A stretch of DNA of 7,136 bases from Dehalococcoidales bacterium (GTDB lineage Bacteria > Chloroflexota > Dehalococcoidia > Dehalococcoidales > Fen-1064). Position 1 is the first letter of the stretch. The number at the start of each line of letters is the position of its first letter. The position numbers and the translations under genes are program-made. The notes under the pieces were generated by a model, which did no database searches, was not told the origin of the DNA, and saw only the letters and a list, made by a program, of their open reading frames with translations. The DNA is taken from contig DAOUVG010000075.1 in NCBI GenBank assembly GCA_030667735.1, positions 1-7,136 of the forward strand, written 5' to 3'. Below, piece by piece: positions 1-7,136 of the stretch.

Positions 1-1045
1 CAATGAGTCCGTCGATGACGCTGGTATCGACCTTGCCGGTACCGAAGGTCTCCACTGCCACCGACAGGGGGTGGGCCACGCCGATAACGTAGGAAATCTG
101 AATTTCGATACGGTCCGCCAGTCCGGCAGCAACCATGTTCTTGGCAATATACCTGGCCATGTAAGCCGCCGAGCGGTCGACCTTGGTAGGGTCTTTACCG
201 GAGAATGCCCCACCACCGTGGCGAGCAAGACCGCCGTAGGTATCCACCAGAATCTTGCGGCCGGTAAAGCCCGTGTCGGATACGGGGCCACCGATGACGA
301 AACGACCGGTACCATTGATGAAGAACCTGGTCTCAGCGTCTATCAGGGAAGAGGGAACAATCAGCTTGATAACCTTCTCAATGATATCCTTCTCCATCTG
401 CTCCGTGCTGACGTCATCGTCATGCTGGGCGGCAATGACCACGCTGGTAATCCGCTTGGGCACGCCCTTGCTGTATTCCACGGTCACCTGCGACTTTCCG
501 TCGGGCCTGAGATACGGCAGGGTACCATCCTTCCGTACTTGAGCGAGACGCCGGCATAGCTTGTGTGAGAGGGCGATAGGTAGCGGCATCATCTCCGGTG
601 TTTCGTTACAGGCGAAGCCGACCATCATCCCCTGGTCACCGGCACCGGTCTCGTCCAGCGGGTCAGTATCCGAAGTGCCCTCTTTGACCTCACGAGACTT
701 GCTCACGCCCCGGTCAATATCAGCCGACTGCTCCGTAATCGACACCATAACCCCGCAGGACTGGCAGTCAAATCCGTAGTTGGGGTTCGTGTAGCCGATG
801 TCTCTGACAACATCGCGCACCACATGGGGTACGTCCACATAGCAATTTGTGGTCATCTCTCCCAGGACCAAGACCAGGCCGGTGGTGCAGGCCACTTCGC
901 AGGCCACCCGTCCGCTGGGGTCCTCGGCCATTACTGCATCCAGAATGGCGTCCGATATCTGGTCACACAGCTTATCGGGATGCCCTTCGGTAACTGATTC
1001 CGAAGTAAGCAGATACCTGGGTGATTCGCTAAAGCTAGTAGGCAT
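1..1045 (-). CDS. metK: S-adenosylmethionine synthetase (methionine adenosyltransferase), 3' end cut by window edge
   Basis: Cytoplasmic enzyme making SAM from methionine and ATP with release of phosphate and diphosphate. I translated the minus strand from ATG at 1043-1045 and found 348 codons with no stop before the window edge. Family signatures lie in order: EGHPDK (residues 20-25, ATP/methionine site), TTNCYVDVP (65-73), GAGDQG (134-139), and the glycine-rich phosphate loop [16 protein letters not shown] (277-292). Family members are about 380-410 residues, so roughly 50 C-terminal residues lie beyond the edge. The start is supported by an AAAGGAGG ribosome site next to the end of ahcY, and by the N-terminal stretch reaching [14 protein letters not shown] at the usual distance. 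It is the second gene of an ahcY-metK operon, with 13 bp between them. No frameshift or missing catalytic motif is visible. Identification is near certain; only the C-terminus is unseen. Confidence 0.97.
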   Translation of the reverse strand, partial: MPTSFSESPRYLLTSESVTEGHPDKLCDQISDAILDAVMAEDPSGRVACEVACTTGLVLVLGEMTTNCYVDVPHVVRDVVRDIGYTNPNYGFDCQSCGVMVSITEQSADIDRGVSKSREVKEGTSDTDPLDETGAGDQGMMVGFACNETPEMMPLPIALSHKLCRRLAQVRKDGTLPYLRPDGKSQVTVEYSKGVPKRITSVVIAAQHDDDVSTEQMEKDIIEKVIKLIVPSSLIDAETRFFINGTGRFVIGGPVSDTGFTGRKILVDTYGGLARHGGGAFSGKDPTKVDRSAAYMARYIAKNMVAAGLADRIEIQISYVIGVAHPLSVAVETFGTGKVDTSVIDGLI

Positions 1046-1058
1046 TGTTCCTCCTTTT

Positions 1059-2327
<1,269 letters not shown>

Positions 2328-2354
2328 TCACTCCTCCTGTACTTAAGAACCAGC

Positions 2355-2377
2355 ATGATAACGTAGCGCCGTATCAT
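2355..2377. promoter_or_regulatory. Imperfect dyad in the ahcY-metK leader
   Basis: A 23-bp dyad: ATGATAACG at 2355-2363 faces CGTATCAT at 2370-2377, pairing over 8 bp with one bulged A around a 6-base centre. It lies 31 bp upstream of the ahcY start codon, where either an operator or an RNA hairpin in the 5' leader would fit. I do not recognise it as any named operator or as a SAM or SAH riboswitch. A dyad of this size can occur by chance, so its function is unproven. Confidence 0.35.
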
Positions 2378-2590
2378 TACTTCCTGAATATCGACTGTAG
2401 ATGCCAAGAAAATAGTTTATCACATGTTGGCAAACACTTCCTACCCGGGGACACACGGCGGTGAAATATCAATCGTGACTGCGCCCACTGAAATCAGAAG
2501 CGAAGCAGTCTCCGGTTCCCATATTCAGTGGTATTCACTTCCTCGGATATACACTATTTCTTGCACAGTATCAGCTATCCGTGCCAATGT
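2378..2590. other. Intergenic region upstream of ahcY with no recognisable gene
   Basis: No frame on either strand gives a protein-like product with a ribosome site, and I found no convincing sigma-70 promoter for the ahcY-metK operon. The nearest candidates on the minus strand have wrong spacing or poor hexamers. The only structure I see is a pair of interleaved inverted repeats: GACTGC at 2477-2482 with GCAGTC at 2505-2510, and CCACTGAA at 2485-2492 with TTCAGTGG at 2524-2531. Their order would allow a pseudoknot in RNA. Arms this short are expected by chance several times in a window of this length. Confidence 0.4.
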
Positions 2591-2929
2591 CTACTCCGCT
2601 TTCACGAACCCGTACGTCTTCTCGCCCTTCTCCGAAAGGTGGAAGTGTCCTTCGTCCGTTACCGGCAGCGCATAGCTATCGCTCCTCATGATGACTTGCG
2701 GATATCTATATGTGCGGGAAGTGGACGGGCTTAATTCACACAACCAATTACCCCGATACTGACCGGCAGCCCAGTAAGTGCACATATAGCCTAGTGACAG
2801 AATAGGCCAGATGTGACCGTGACAATGAGTCTGCTGGCGGATGAAGTACCCTCTGCCCGGTGTTAGCGTAAAAGTAAAGTATGGATTTACATGATTATAC
2901 GGGCGGATATCTGGTAGAATTACATCCTG
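2591..2929 (-). pseudogene. Possible 3' remnant of an unrecognised gene
   Basis: The minus strand is open for 112 codons from just after a TAA at 2930-2932 to a TAG at 2591-2593. Internal ATGs lie at 2783-2785 and 2687-2689, neither with a good ribosome site. The final 26 codons look coding: about 21 of 26 end in G or C, and the product finishes with a hydrophilic stretch (VTDEGHFHLSEKGEKTYGFV, then KAE). By contrast, the first 26 codons have G or C in the third position only about 8 times, and the peptide there is rich in aromatic and Cys/His residues and looks non-protein-like. I read this as a gene tail with its 5' part lost or decayed. It could instead be a small protein of about 32 residues from 2689, or a chance frame. 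I do not recognise the family. Confidence 0.3.
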
Positions 2930-2945
2930 TTAGCCTGAGTAGACA

Positions 2946-2974
2946 TTATCAGGTCTGCAGGCGACCGGAATAAT
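2946..2974 (+). promoter_or_regulatory. Candidate sigma-70-type promoter for the mini-ORF / sensor / acs cluster
   Basis: TTATCA (2946-2951; 4 of 6 match to TTGACA) is separated by exactly 17 bases from AATAAT (2969-2974; 5 of 6 match to TATAAT). Transcription would start near 2981, leaving a leader of about 20 bases before the ribosome site and ATG at 3001. This is the best promoter I could find ahead of the plus-strand cluster. I saw no second convincing promoter between 3073 and 3178 or between 3635 and 3705, so it may serve the mini-ORF, the sensor gene and acs together. Confidence 0.5.
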
Positions 2975-3000
2975 TCTAAAACCAGTAAGGAGGAGTATAT

Positions 3001-3072
3001 ATGGGAGAGAAAAAATTTACATCCATGATGGGTGAAAAGAGGGTATTCCCAATATTATTGGTGACAAAGTAA
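3001..3072 (+). pseudogene. Truncated copy of the acs 5' end (23-codon mini-ORF)
   Basis: ATG at 3001 is preceded by a strong AAGGAGGAG ribosome site (2987-2995) and reads 23 codons to TAA at 3070-3072. The core TSMM-G-EKRVFP matches [11 protein letters not shown] at residues 9-19 of the acetyl-CoA synthetase encoded at 3706. At DNA level, 3017-3051 and 3728-3762 agree at 34 of 35 bases (G at 3032 against A at 3743). Similarity stops abruptly after the shared CCCA, and the rest (ILLVTK) does not resemble Acs. The ribosome-site regions of the two genes are also alike. The simplest reading is the surviving 5' stub of a duplicated acs-type gene, the rest lost by deletion. A retained role as a translated leader peptide is possible but unsupported. 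Confidence 0.7.
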
Positions 3073-3137
3073 TGAGGGCCGGGATGCCTTATGTCGAGTT
3101 GATATGGGAAATGTCGGAGCCAGACTTTAACCAGTAA
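3036..3137 (+). pseudogene. Second open frame across the acs stub, possible fragment of another gene tail
   Basis: In the frame offset from the mini-ORF, 33 codons are open from just after a TGA at 3033-3035 to a TAA at 3135-3137. From about 3051 the product is protein-like (NIIGDKVMRAGMPYVELIWE, then MSEPDFNQ). An ATG at 3072-3074 overlaps the mini-ORF stop as TAATG, with no good ribosome site. One extra base near 3050 would fuse this frame to the acs-like start, so it may be a deletion junction joining an acs 5' end to the 3' end of a different gene, or the frameshifted remainder of one gene. I cannot name the family. Confidence 0.3.
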
Positions 3138-3178
3138 GTAAAAGTACATAAAATATACCAAAAAGGGAGTGAATAAAC

Positions 3179-3634
3179 GTGAATACAATAGAGATACTAC
3201 GCAAGTGCGATGTGTTTCATGGCCTTAATGACGAGCAACTTCAAGTGGTGGCGAAGCTGTGTACCCCTGAAGTATTTGAGCCGGGAGAGATAATCTGTAA
3301 GCAGGATGTCAGAGGAGATAAGGCCTATATAATTGAAGATGGCCTGGTAGGCATTATTCTTGAAGTGGGACCACTCTCCCAACGCCAGGTCCAGTCGGCT
3401 TCTGCTAGTGATGTTATCGGCTGGTCGGCAATGATAGAGCCGTACACCTGCACCGCTACCGCAAAAGCTATAGAGAAGACGAGGGTACTTGCTTTTAACG
3501 GGGAGGAAGCACATAATCTATGCCTTACCACCCCTGAGATAGGCTGCAGAATATCCCGAGGGATAGCCCGTGTCGTGGCCGCCAGACTGCGCCACGCCTA
3601 CACCCAGTTGCTCGGCGTTTACTCTCAGGATTAG
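3179..3634 (+). CDS. Stand-alone cyclic nucleotide-binding-fold (CRP/FNR-like sensor) protein without DNA-binding domain
   Basis: A 151-residue soluble protein. It opens with a helix typical of the fold (LRKCDVFHGLNDEQLQVVAKLC, about 7-28). A beta-roll follows at about 30-108 (FEPGEIICKQDVRGDKAYIIEDGLVGI), then the region of the phosphate-binding cassette at 79-97 (DVIGWSAMIEPYTCTATAKA), then a C-terminal helix at about 119-147. Classical cAMP binders have Gly-Glu at the cassette start and an Arg for the phosphate. Here these read Gly-Trp (81-82) and Thr/Cys (90-93), so cAMP binding in the standard way is doubtful. The protein ends where a CRP-type regulator would begin its helix-turn-helix, so it is unlikely to bind DNA by itself. 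GTG at 3179 is chosen because of AAGGGAG at 3163-3169 and the good family N-terminus. It lies 71 bp before acs on the same strand, probably in one transcript. A role in tuning Acs or signalling C2 status is inference only. Confidence 0.85.
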   Translation: MNTIEILRKCDVFHGLNDEQLQVVAKLCTPEVFEPGEIICKQDVRGDKAYIIEDGLVGIILEVGPLSQRQVQSASASDVIGWSAMIEPYTCTATAKAIEKTRVLAFNGEEAHNLCLTTPEIGCRISRGIARVVAARLRHAYTQLLGVYSQD

Positions 3635-3705
3635 CACTGGCTGATAGTCTTGAACCAACCCTGGCTAATACCAAAATCTAGACTGGAATTAGAGGAGTTA
3701 TAACT

Positions 3706-5676
3706 ATGGAGCAAGAGGGAAAGATAATTACATCCATGATGGATGAAAAGAGGGTATTCCCACCCTCGAAAGAAGTCGTCAACCAGGCACACATCAAGAG
3801 TATGGACGAATACCAGAAGCTCTTCAAGAGGTCTATTGATGACCCTGAGGGCTTCTGGGGAGAAATGGCAGAGCAGTTGGACTGGTACAAGAAATGGGAT
3901 AAGGTACTGGTCGAGGATTTCAAGGAAGCCAAGCACGAATGGTTCGTGGGTGGTAAACTGAATGTCTGCTACAACTGTGTTGACAGACACCTGAAAACAT
4001 GGCGGAAAAATAAGGCAGCTCTGATATGGGAAGGAGACATCGGCGACAGTAAGACGCTAACCTATCAGCAGCTCTATCACGAAATATGCAAGTTCGCCAA
4101 CGTGCTGAAGAAGCTCGGCGTTAAGAAGGGTGACCGGGTTTCTATCTACCTGCCTATGGTTCCGGAGTTGCCGATTGCTATGCTCGCCTGCGCCCGGATC
4201 GGAGCCATTCACAGTATTATATTTGGCGGTTTCAGTGCCGAGGCACTAAGAGATAGAGTCCAGGACTGTGGGTCTAAAGTACTTATCTGCGCCGATGGCT
4301 ACTACCGCAGCGGCCGAGTTATCCGGAGTAAAGACAATGCCGATGTCGCCCTGGAGCAATACCCCGTAGCAACAGACGTGATTGTGGTCAAGCGGGCTGA
4401 CATCAGCGTAAGTATGCAGCCCGGTCGTGACCACTGGTGGCACGAGGAAATAGAGGCTGAGGACATAAAACCAACCTGCGAGCCGGAAGTAATGGATGCC
4501 GAAGACCCCCTGTTTATCCTCTACACCAGTGGCAGTACCGGTAAACCCAAGGGCGTCCTTCATACCCAGGCCGGCTATCTGCTGTTCTGCTACCAGACCT
4601 TCAAGTGGGTATTTGATATCAAGGACGAGGATACCTTCTGGTGCACGGCAGACATTGGCTGGGTTACCGGCCACAGCTATATCGTTTATGGCCCGCTGGC
4701 TGCTGGTGCTACCAGCCTTATGTTTGAGGGGGTGCCGACCTACCCCCATCCTGACCGGTTCTGGGAGATTATCGAAAAGTACCAGGTTAATATTTTCTAC
4801 ACTGCCCCCACCGCCCTCCGCGCCATAATGAGAGAAGGAGACGATTGGCCCAACAAGCGTGACCTGAGCAGCCTGCGCCTCCTGGGTTCAGTTGGTGAGC
4901 CAATCAACCCCGAAGCCTGGATGTGGTACTACAACATGATTGGTAAAGGCAATTGTCCTATCGTGGATACCTGGTGGCAGACGGAGACCGGCGGCATTCT
5001 GATTACGCCCCTACCCGGAGCCACCTCGCTGAAACCGGGCTCAGCTACATTTCCCTTCCCCGGCGTTGATGCGGCGGTAATCAGGGAAGACGGTTCCCCT
5101 GCCGATGTTAATGAGGGCGGCTACCTGGTAATCAGGAAACCCTGGCCTGGCCTCATGCGCCGCGTCTTTGGCGAGCCGGAAAGGTTCAAGAACACCTACT
5201 TCATTCAATACCCCGGCGTGTATACCACTGGAGATGGCGCCCGGGTGGATGAGGACGGCTTCTTCTGGCTGATGGGACGAATAGACGATGTCATCAATGT
5301 CTCCGGCCACCGCATTGGCACCGCGGAGGTTGAAAGTGCTCTGGTATCCCATAACAATGTAGCTGAGGCAGCCGTGGTTGGTATGCCACACGAAATCAAG
5401 GGACAGGGAATATATGCCTTCGTCACCCTGAACGTCGGTGTAGAGTTATCCGACGCCCTCAAGAAAGAACTGGTTACCCATGTCCGTAAGGAAATTGGCC
5501 CTATAGCTTCCCCCGACAAGATTCAGTTTGCCGACGGCCTACCCAAGACCAGGAGTGGCAAGATTATGCGCCGCGTCCTGACCAAGATTGCCGCCGGCGA
5601 TGTCGACAACCTGGGCGATATCTCCACACTGGCCGACCCCGCAGTGGTTAGCACCCTGGTAGAAGGAGCCCGGTAA
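3706..5676 (+). CDS. acs: Acetyl-CoA synthetase, AMP-forming (acetate--CoA ligase)
   Basis: Cytoplasmic two-step ligase: acetate plus ATP gives acetyl-AMP and diphosphate, then CoA gives acetyl-CoA. The protein has 656 residues, the normal length. It shows the ACS-type N-terminal region ([11 protein letters not shown], 50-60), the P-loop [11 protein letters not shown] (273-283), GWVTGHSY (318-325), the VGEP loop (396-399), [10 protein letters not shown] (421-430), [19 protein letters not shown] (507-525, adenylate Asp and hinge) and the A10 motif [12 protein letters not shown] (612-623). In the last motif, Lys619 is the adenylation lysine, which in other bacteria is acetylated to switch the enzyme off. 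The Trp in TWWQTE and the Val-Thr before GHSY are the residues limiting the acyl pocket to acetate or propionate in studied enzymes. ATG at 3706 follows AGAGGAG at 3691-3697. The gene is intact. Its first codons are duplicated at 3017-3051. Propionyl-CoA synthetase is the main alternative and is less likely. Confidence 0.95.
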   Translation: MEQEGKIITSMMDEKRVFPPSKEVVNQAHIKSMDEYQKLFKRSIDDPEGFWGEMAEQLDWYKKWDKVLVEDFKEAKHEWFVGGKLNVCYNCVDRHLKTWRKNKAALIWEGDIGDSKTLTYQQLYHEICKFANVLKKLGVKKGDRVSIYLPMVPELPIAMLACARIGAIHSIIFGGFSAEALRDRVQDCGSKVLICADGYYRSGRVIRSKDNADVALEQYPVATDVIVVKRADISVSMQPGRDHWWHEEIEAEDIKPTCEPEVMDAEDPLFILYTSGSTGKPKGVLHTQAGYLLFCYQTFKWVFDIKDEDTFWCTADIGWVTGHSYIVYGPLAAGATSLMFEGVPTYPHPDRFWEIIEKYQVNIFYTAPTALRAIMREGDDWPNKRDLSSLRLLGSVGEPINPEAWMWYYNMIGKGNCPIVDTWWQTETGGILITPLPGATSLKPGSATFPFPGVDAAVIREDGSPADVNEGGYLVIRKPWPGLMRRVFGEPERFKNTYFIQYPGVYTTGDGARVDEDGFFWLMGRIDDVINVSGHRIGTAEVESALVSHNNVAEAAVVGMPHEIKGQGIYAFVTLNVGVELSDALKKELVTHVRKEIGPIASPDKIQFADGLPKTRSGKIMRRVLTKIAAGDVDNLGDISTLADPAVVSTLVEGAR

Positions 5677-5723
5677 ACCCTGAGTGACCCGACAGAAGCT
5701 ACCTGGTTCTGTTGTTAAAGATA

Positions 5724-5759
5724 AAGGGAGCTAACCATTAGAATCTGGTTAGCTCCCTT
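5724..5759 (+). terminator. Perfect 14-bp inverted repeat after acs, possible terminator or attenuator
   Basis: AAGGGAGCTAACCA (5724-5737) and TGGTTAGCTCCCTT (5746-5759) are exact reverse complements around an 8-base loop, 47 bp after the acs stop. A 14-bp perfect hairpin is very unlikely by chance in a window of this size. The 3' side continues CCTGGTAGTA and lacks the T-run of a standard rho-independent terminator. It may therefore act as a weak or factor-dependent terminator, an mRNA 3'-end stabiliser, or a leader hairpin of the following transporter gene. Confidence 0.65.
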
Positions 5760-5800
5760 CCTGGTAGTATCACCATAATAGGGGGCACGATGAAAACTCT

Positions 5801-5817
5801 AAGGGGGGTAAATCTTG
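5801..5817 (+). promoter_or_regulatory. Ribosome binding site fixing a TTG start for the transporter
   Basis: AAGGGGGGT at 5801-5809 sits 5 bases before TTG at 5815-5817. An in-frame TAA at 5809-5811 rules out any start further upstream. The first in-frame ATG is codon 20, inside the first membrane helix, so TTG is the only start that keeps the family N-terminus. A 14-codon reading frame in another frame (ATG 5790, stop TAG 5832-5834) overlaps this site, with AGGGGG at 5780-5785 ahead of it. Confidence 0.7.
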
Positions 5818-7035
5818 GCGATATCAGCCAATAGATGGACAGTTCTTACTGGCGGATTCCTGCTGAATCTGATGCTGGGAATCGTATATGCATGGAGTGT
5901 TTTTGTTCGCCCATTAATGGATACTTACGGCTGGTCAAAAACAATAGCAACCCTGCCATTCACAGTCTTCCTGGTGTGCTTTGCCCTGATGATGATTCCT
6001 GCAGGAAGGGCTCAGGATAAAATGGGGCCAAAAAAGGTCACCATGCTCGGAGGTATTCTGCTCGGCCTGGGGTTTATCCTGGCCTCGTTCATCGGACATC
6101 TGGAGTCTCCTTTCTGGCTGTTTTTTACCTACGGAATCATATCCGGAGCAGGATGTGGCCTGGGATACGCCTGCTCTATTCCAGTAGCAAGGAAGTGGTT
6201 TCAGGATAAGCCGGGGCTGGCGGTGGGAATTGTCGTTGGTGGCTTCGGCCTGAGTGCCCTATTGTTTGCTCCTCTCCAAAGATACCTGATAGACGCTCGG
6301 GGAGTGGAGATGACCCTTCTAATAGCAGGCATCGTGCTCCTCGTGGTTTCTGTTCTCTCCGCTTTTCTATTGCGGAACCCACCCGAGGGATGGAAACCCA
6401 GGGGATGGGAGCCTCCTCAGACAACAGCTACGTCAACCGCACCTGCGATAAGGGATTATAGCCCGGGAGAGGTTATCAAGTCAGGGCAGTTCTGGATACT
6501 GTGGCTCGCATTTGTTTTCATGTCATCGGCAGGACTGATGGTTATCGGGCACGTTGCAGCCTACACTGAAGAACTCGGCGTAGCAGTGATGTACGCCGCT
6601 GTCTCTGCCGGGGTTCTTTCCGCATTTAATGCCCTTGGTAGACCAGGAGGCGGGGCACTTGCTGACAAAGTCGGCGTTGTGAAGACCATGCTTGTTCTCT
6701 TTACATTACAGGGTATTATGATGCTGATATTCCCTCACTTCGCGACAAGCCTAATAACAATATTCATCGCGGTGGCAATAATAGGTTTCAATTATGGCGC
6801 CTGCTTCGCCCTGTTCCCAACGGCAACAGGTGATATTTTCGGCATCAAGAACCTCGGGGTCAATTACGGACTGGTTTTTACGGCTTACGGGGTCGGCGCT
6901 ACCCTGGGGCCCATTATGGGGTCGTACATCTACGATACTACACAGAGCTATACCATGGCGTTCACGATTGCCGCTGTGTTCGTTTTTATTGCAGTAGTGC
7001 TGTCACTGGTTTTCAAATTCAGATATTCAAAATAA
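5815..7035 (+). CDS. Major facilitator superfamily transporter, OxlT/OFA (oxalate-formate antiporter-like) family
   Basis: A 406-residue inner-membrane carrier with about 12 predicted helices in two halves, joined by a hydrophilic loop at about 187-222 (NPPEGWKPRGWEPP onward). The start RWTVLTGGFLLNLMLGIVYAWSVF (7-30) is typical of the OFA family. The cytoplasmic loop 2-3 motif reads GRAQDKMGPKK (64-74), helix 4 carries GAGCGLGYACSIPVARKWF (111-129), and the second-half loop reads GRPGGGALADKVG (275-287). The stretch at 327-375, with FALFPTATGDIFG and NYGLVFTAYGVGATLGP, is also family-typical. Members move small carboxylates such as oxalate, formate or lactate. Where Oxalobacter OxlT is known to need a Lys in helix 11, this protein seems to have Tyr358 (TAYG), so oxalate is not a safe guess. 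It lies downstream of acs beyond a hairpin, so coordinate use for acetate or another monocarboxylate is plausible inference. The start is TTG. Confidence 0.9.
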   Translation: MAISANRWTVLTGGFLLNLMLGIVYAWSVFVRPLMDTYGWSKTIATLPFTVFLVCFALMMIPAGRAQDKMGPKKVTMLGGILLGLGFILASFIGHLESPFWLFFTYGIISGAGCGLGYACSIPVARKWFQDKPGLAVGIVVGGFGLSALLFAPLQRYLIDARGVEMTLLIAGIVLLVVSVLSAFLLRNPPEGWKPRGWEPPQTTATSTAPAIRDYSPGEVIKSGQFWILWLAFVFMSSAGLMVIGHVAAYTEELGVAVMYAAVSAGVLSAFNALGRPGGGALADKVGVVKTMLVLFTLQGIMMLIFPHFATSLITIFIAVAIIGFNYGACFALFPTATGDIFGIKNLGVNYGLVFTAYGVGATLGPIMGSYIYDTTQSYTMAFTIAAVFVFIAVVLSLVFKFRYSK

Positions 7036-7057
7036 CAGCAGTATCACAACAGTCAGC

Positions 7058-7096
7058 AACCGGGTAAGGTGTTCTTCCTTGCCCGGTTATCTTTTT
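7058..7096 (+). terminator. Rho-independent terminator after the transporter gene
   Basis: AACCGGGTAAGG (7058-7069) pairs with CCTTGCCCGGTT (7077-7088) through 12 pairs, one of them a U-G wobble, around a 7-base loop. It is followed by ATCTTTTT (7089-7096). The hairpin begins 22 bp after the transporter stop. The T-run is on the plus strand only, so it should stop transcription from the transporter. It may help separate the convergent gene at the right edge. Confidence 0.9.
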
Positions 7097-7107
7097 CGCC
7101 GAACAAT

Positions 7108-7136
7108 CTAGTCTGCCAGTAGTTCCAGGGCGCGAC
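7108..7136 (-). CDS. Possible 3' end of a convergent gene, cut by window edge
   Basis: On the minus strand one frame reads RALELLAD followed by TAG at 7108-7110. The amphipathic Leu/Ala/Glu-rich ending is protein-like, and the position directly behind a plus-strand terminator is where a convergent gene would end. Only eight codons are visible, so no family can be named and it could be a chance frame. Confidence 0.35.

Noticed and set aside
71..559. Plus-strand open frame of 162 codons opposite metK
   Set aside because: metK motifs run uninterrupted on the minus strand across this region, so the plus-strand frame is a shadow.
2424..2734. Plus-strand open frames in the intergenic region (starting at 2424 and 2528)
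   Set aside because: No ribosome site, no protein-like composition, and they overlap the more coding-like minus-strand tail.
2976..3188. Minus-strand frame of 70 codons opposite the acs stub
   Set aside because: It is the reverse complement of the duplicated acs 5' segment and its leader; the aromatic-rich peptide reflects A/T-rich leader DNA.
3179..3634. Full CRP/FNR-type transcription factor
   Set aside because: The frame ends after the sensor domain's C-terminal helix with no helix-turn-helix, and the 71 bp before acs has no room for one.
4246..4749. Minus-strand frame of 167 codons inside acs
   Set aside because: Antisense to a complete acs with all catalytic motifs; no support as a gene.

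Overview
The window looks like a stretch of bacterial chromosome. Gene density is ordinary, Shine-Dalgarno sites are strong (AGGAGG-type), and ATG, GTG and TTG starts are all used. The content is central C1/C2 metabolism: the S-adenosylmethionine cycle on the left and acetate activation on the right. I see no transposase, integrase, CRISPR array, tRNA or rRNA. Taxonomy cannot be fixed from sequence alone. The style of MetK, the short AhcY, Acs and the OxlT-like carrier would suit an uncultured anaerobe, for example Dehalococcoidia-like Chloroflexota, but this is a weak inference.

Left block (about 1-2324, minus strand): ahcY (adenosylhomocysteinase) is followed after 13 bp by metK (SAM synthetase), which runs off the left edge. 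Together they form a compact operon: MetK makes SAM and AhcY clears the S-adenosylhomocysteine left after methyl transfer. The ahcY leader carries an imperfect dyad.

Middle block (about 2325-3178): roughly 850 bp with no complete recognisable gene. It contains a minus-strand open frame whose last 26 codons look coding (likely a gene remnant). Next come a credible promoter and a well-initiated 23-codon mini-ORF on the plus strand. That mini-ORF repeats the 5' end of the downstream acs gene (34 of 35 bases identical) and then breaks off. The block reads as a scar of gene duplication and deletion.

Right block (3179-7035, plus strand): a stand-alone cyclic-nucleotide-binding-fold protein without a DNA-binding domain starts at GTG. 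It is followed by a complete AMP-forming acetyl-CoA synthetase (acs). A perfect 14-bp inverted repeat separates acs from a 12-helix OxlT/OFA-type major facilitator that starts at TTG. A clear rho-independent terminator closes the block. The last 29 bp hold the apparent 3' end of a convergent gene.

The likely theme on the right is uptake of a small carboxylate by the carrier, activation to acyl-CoA by Acs, and possibly allosteric or post-translational control by the neighbouring sensor domain. The last link is inference. The most unusual points are the truncated acs 5' copy ahead of the sensor gene and the sensor's altered phosphate-binding cassette.
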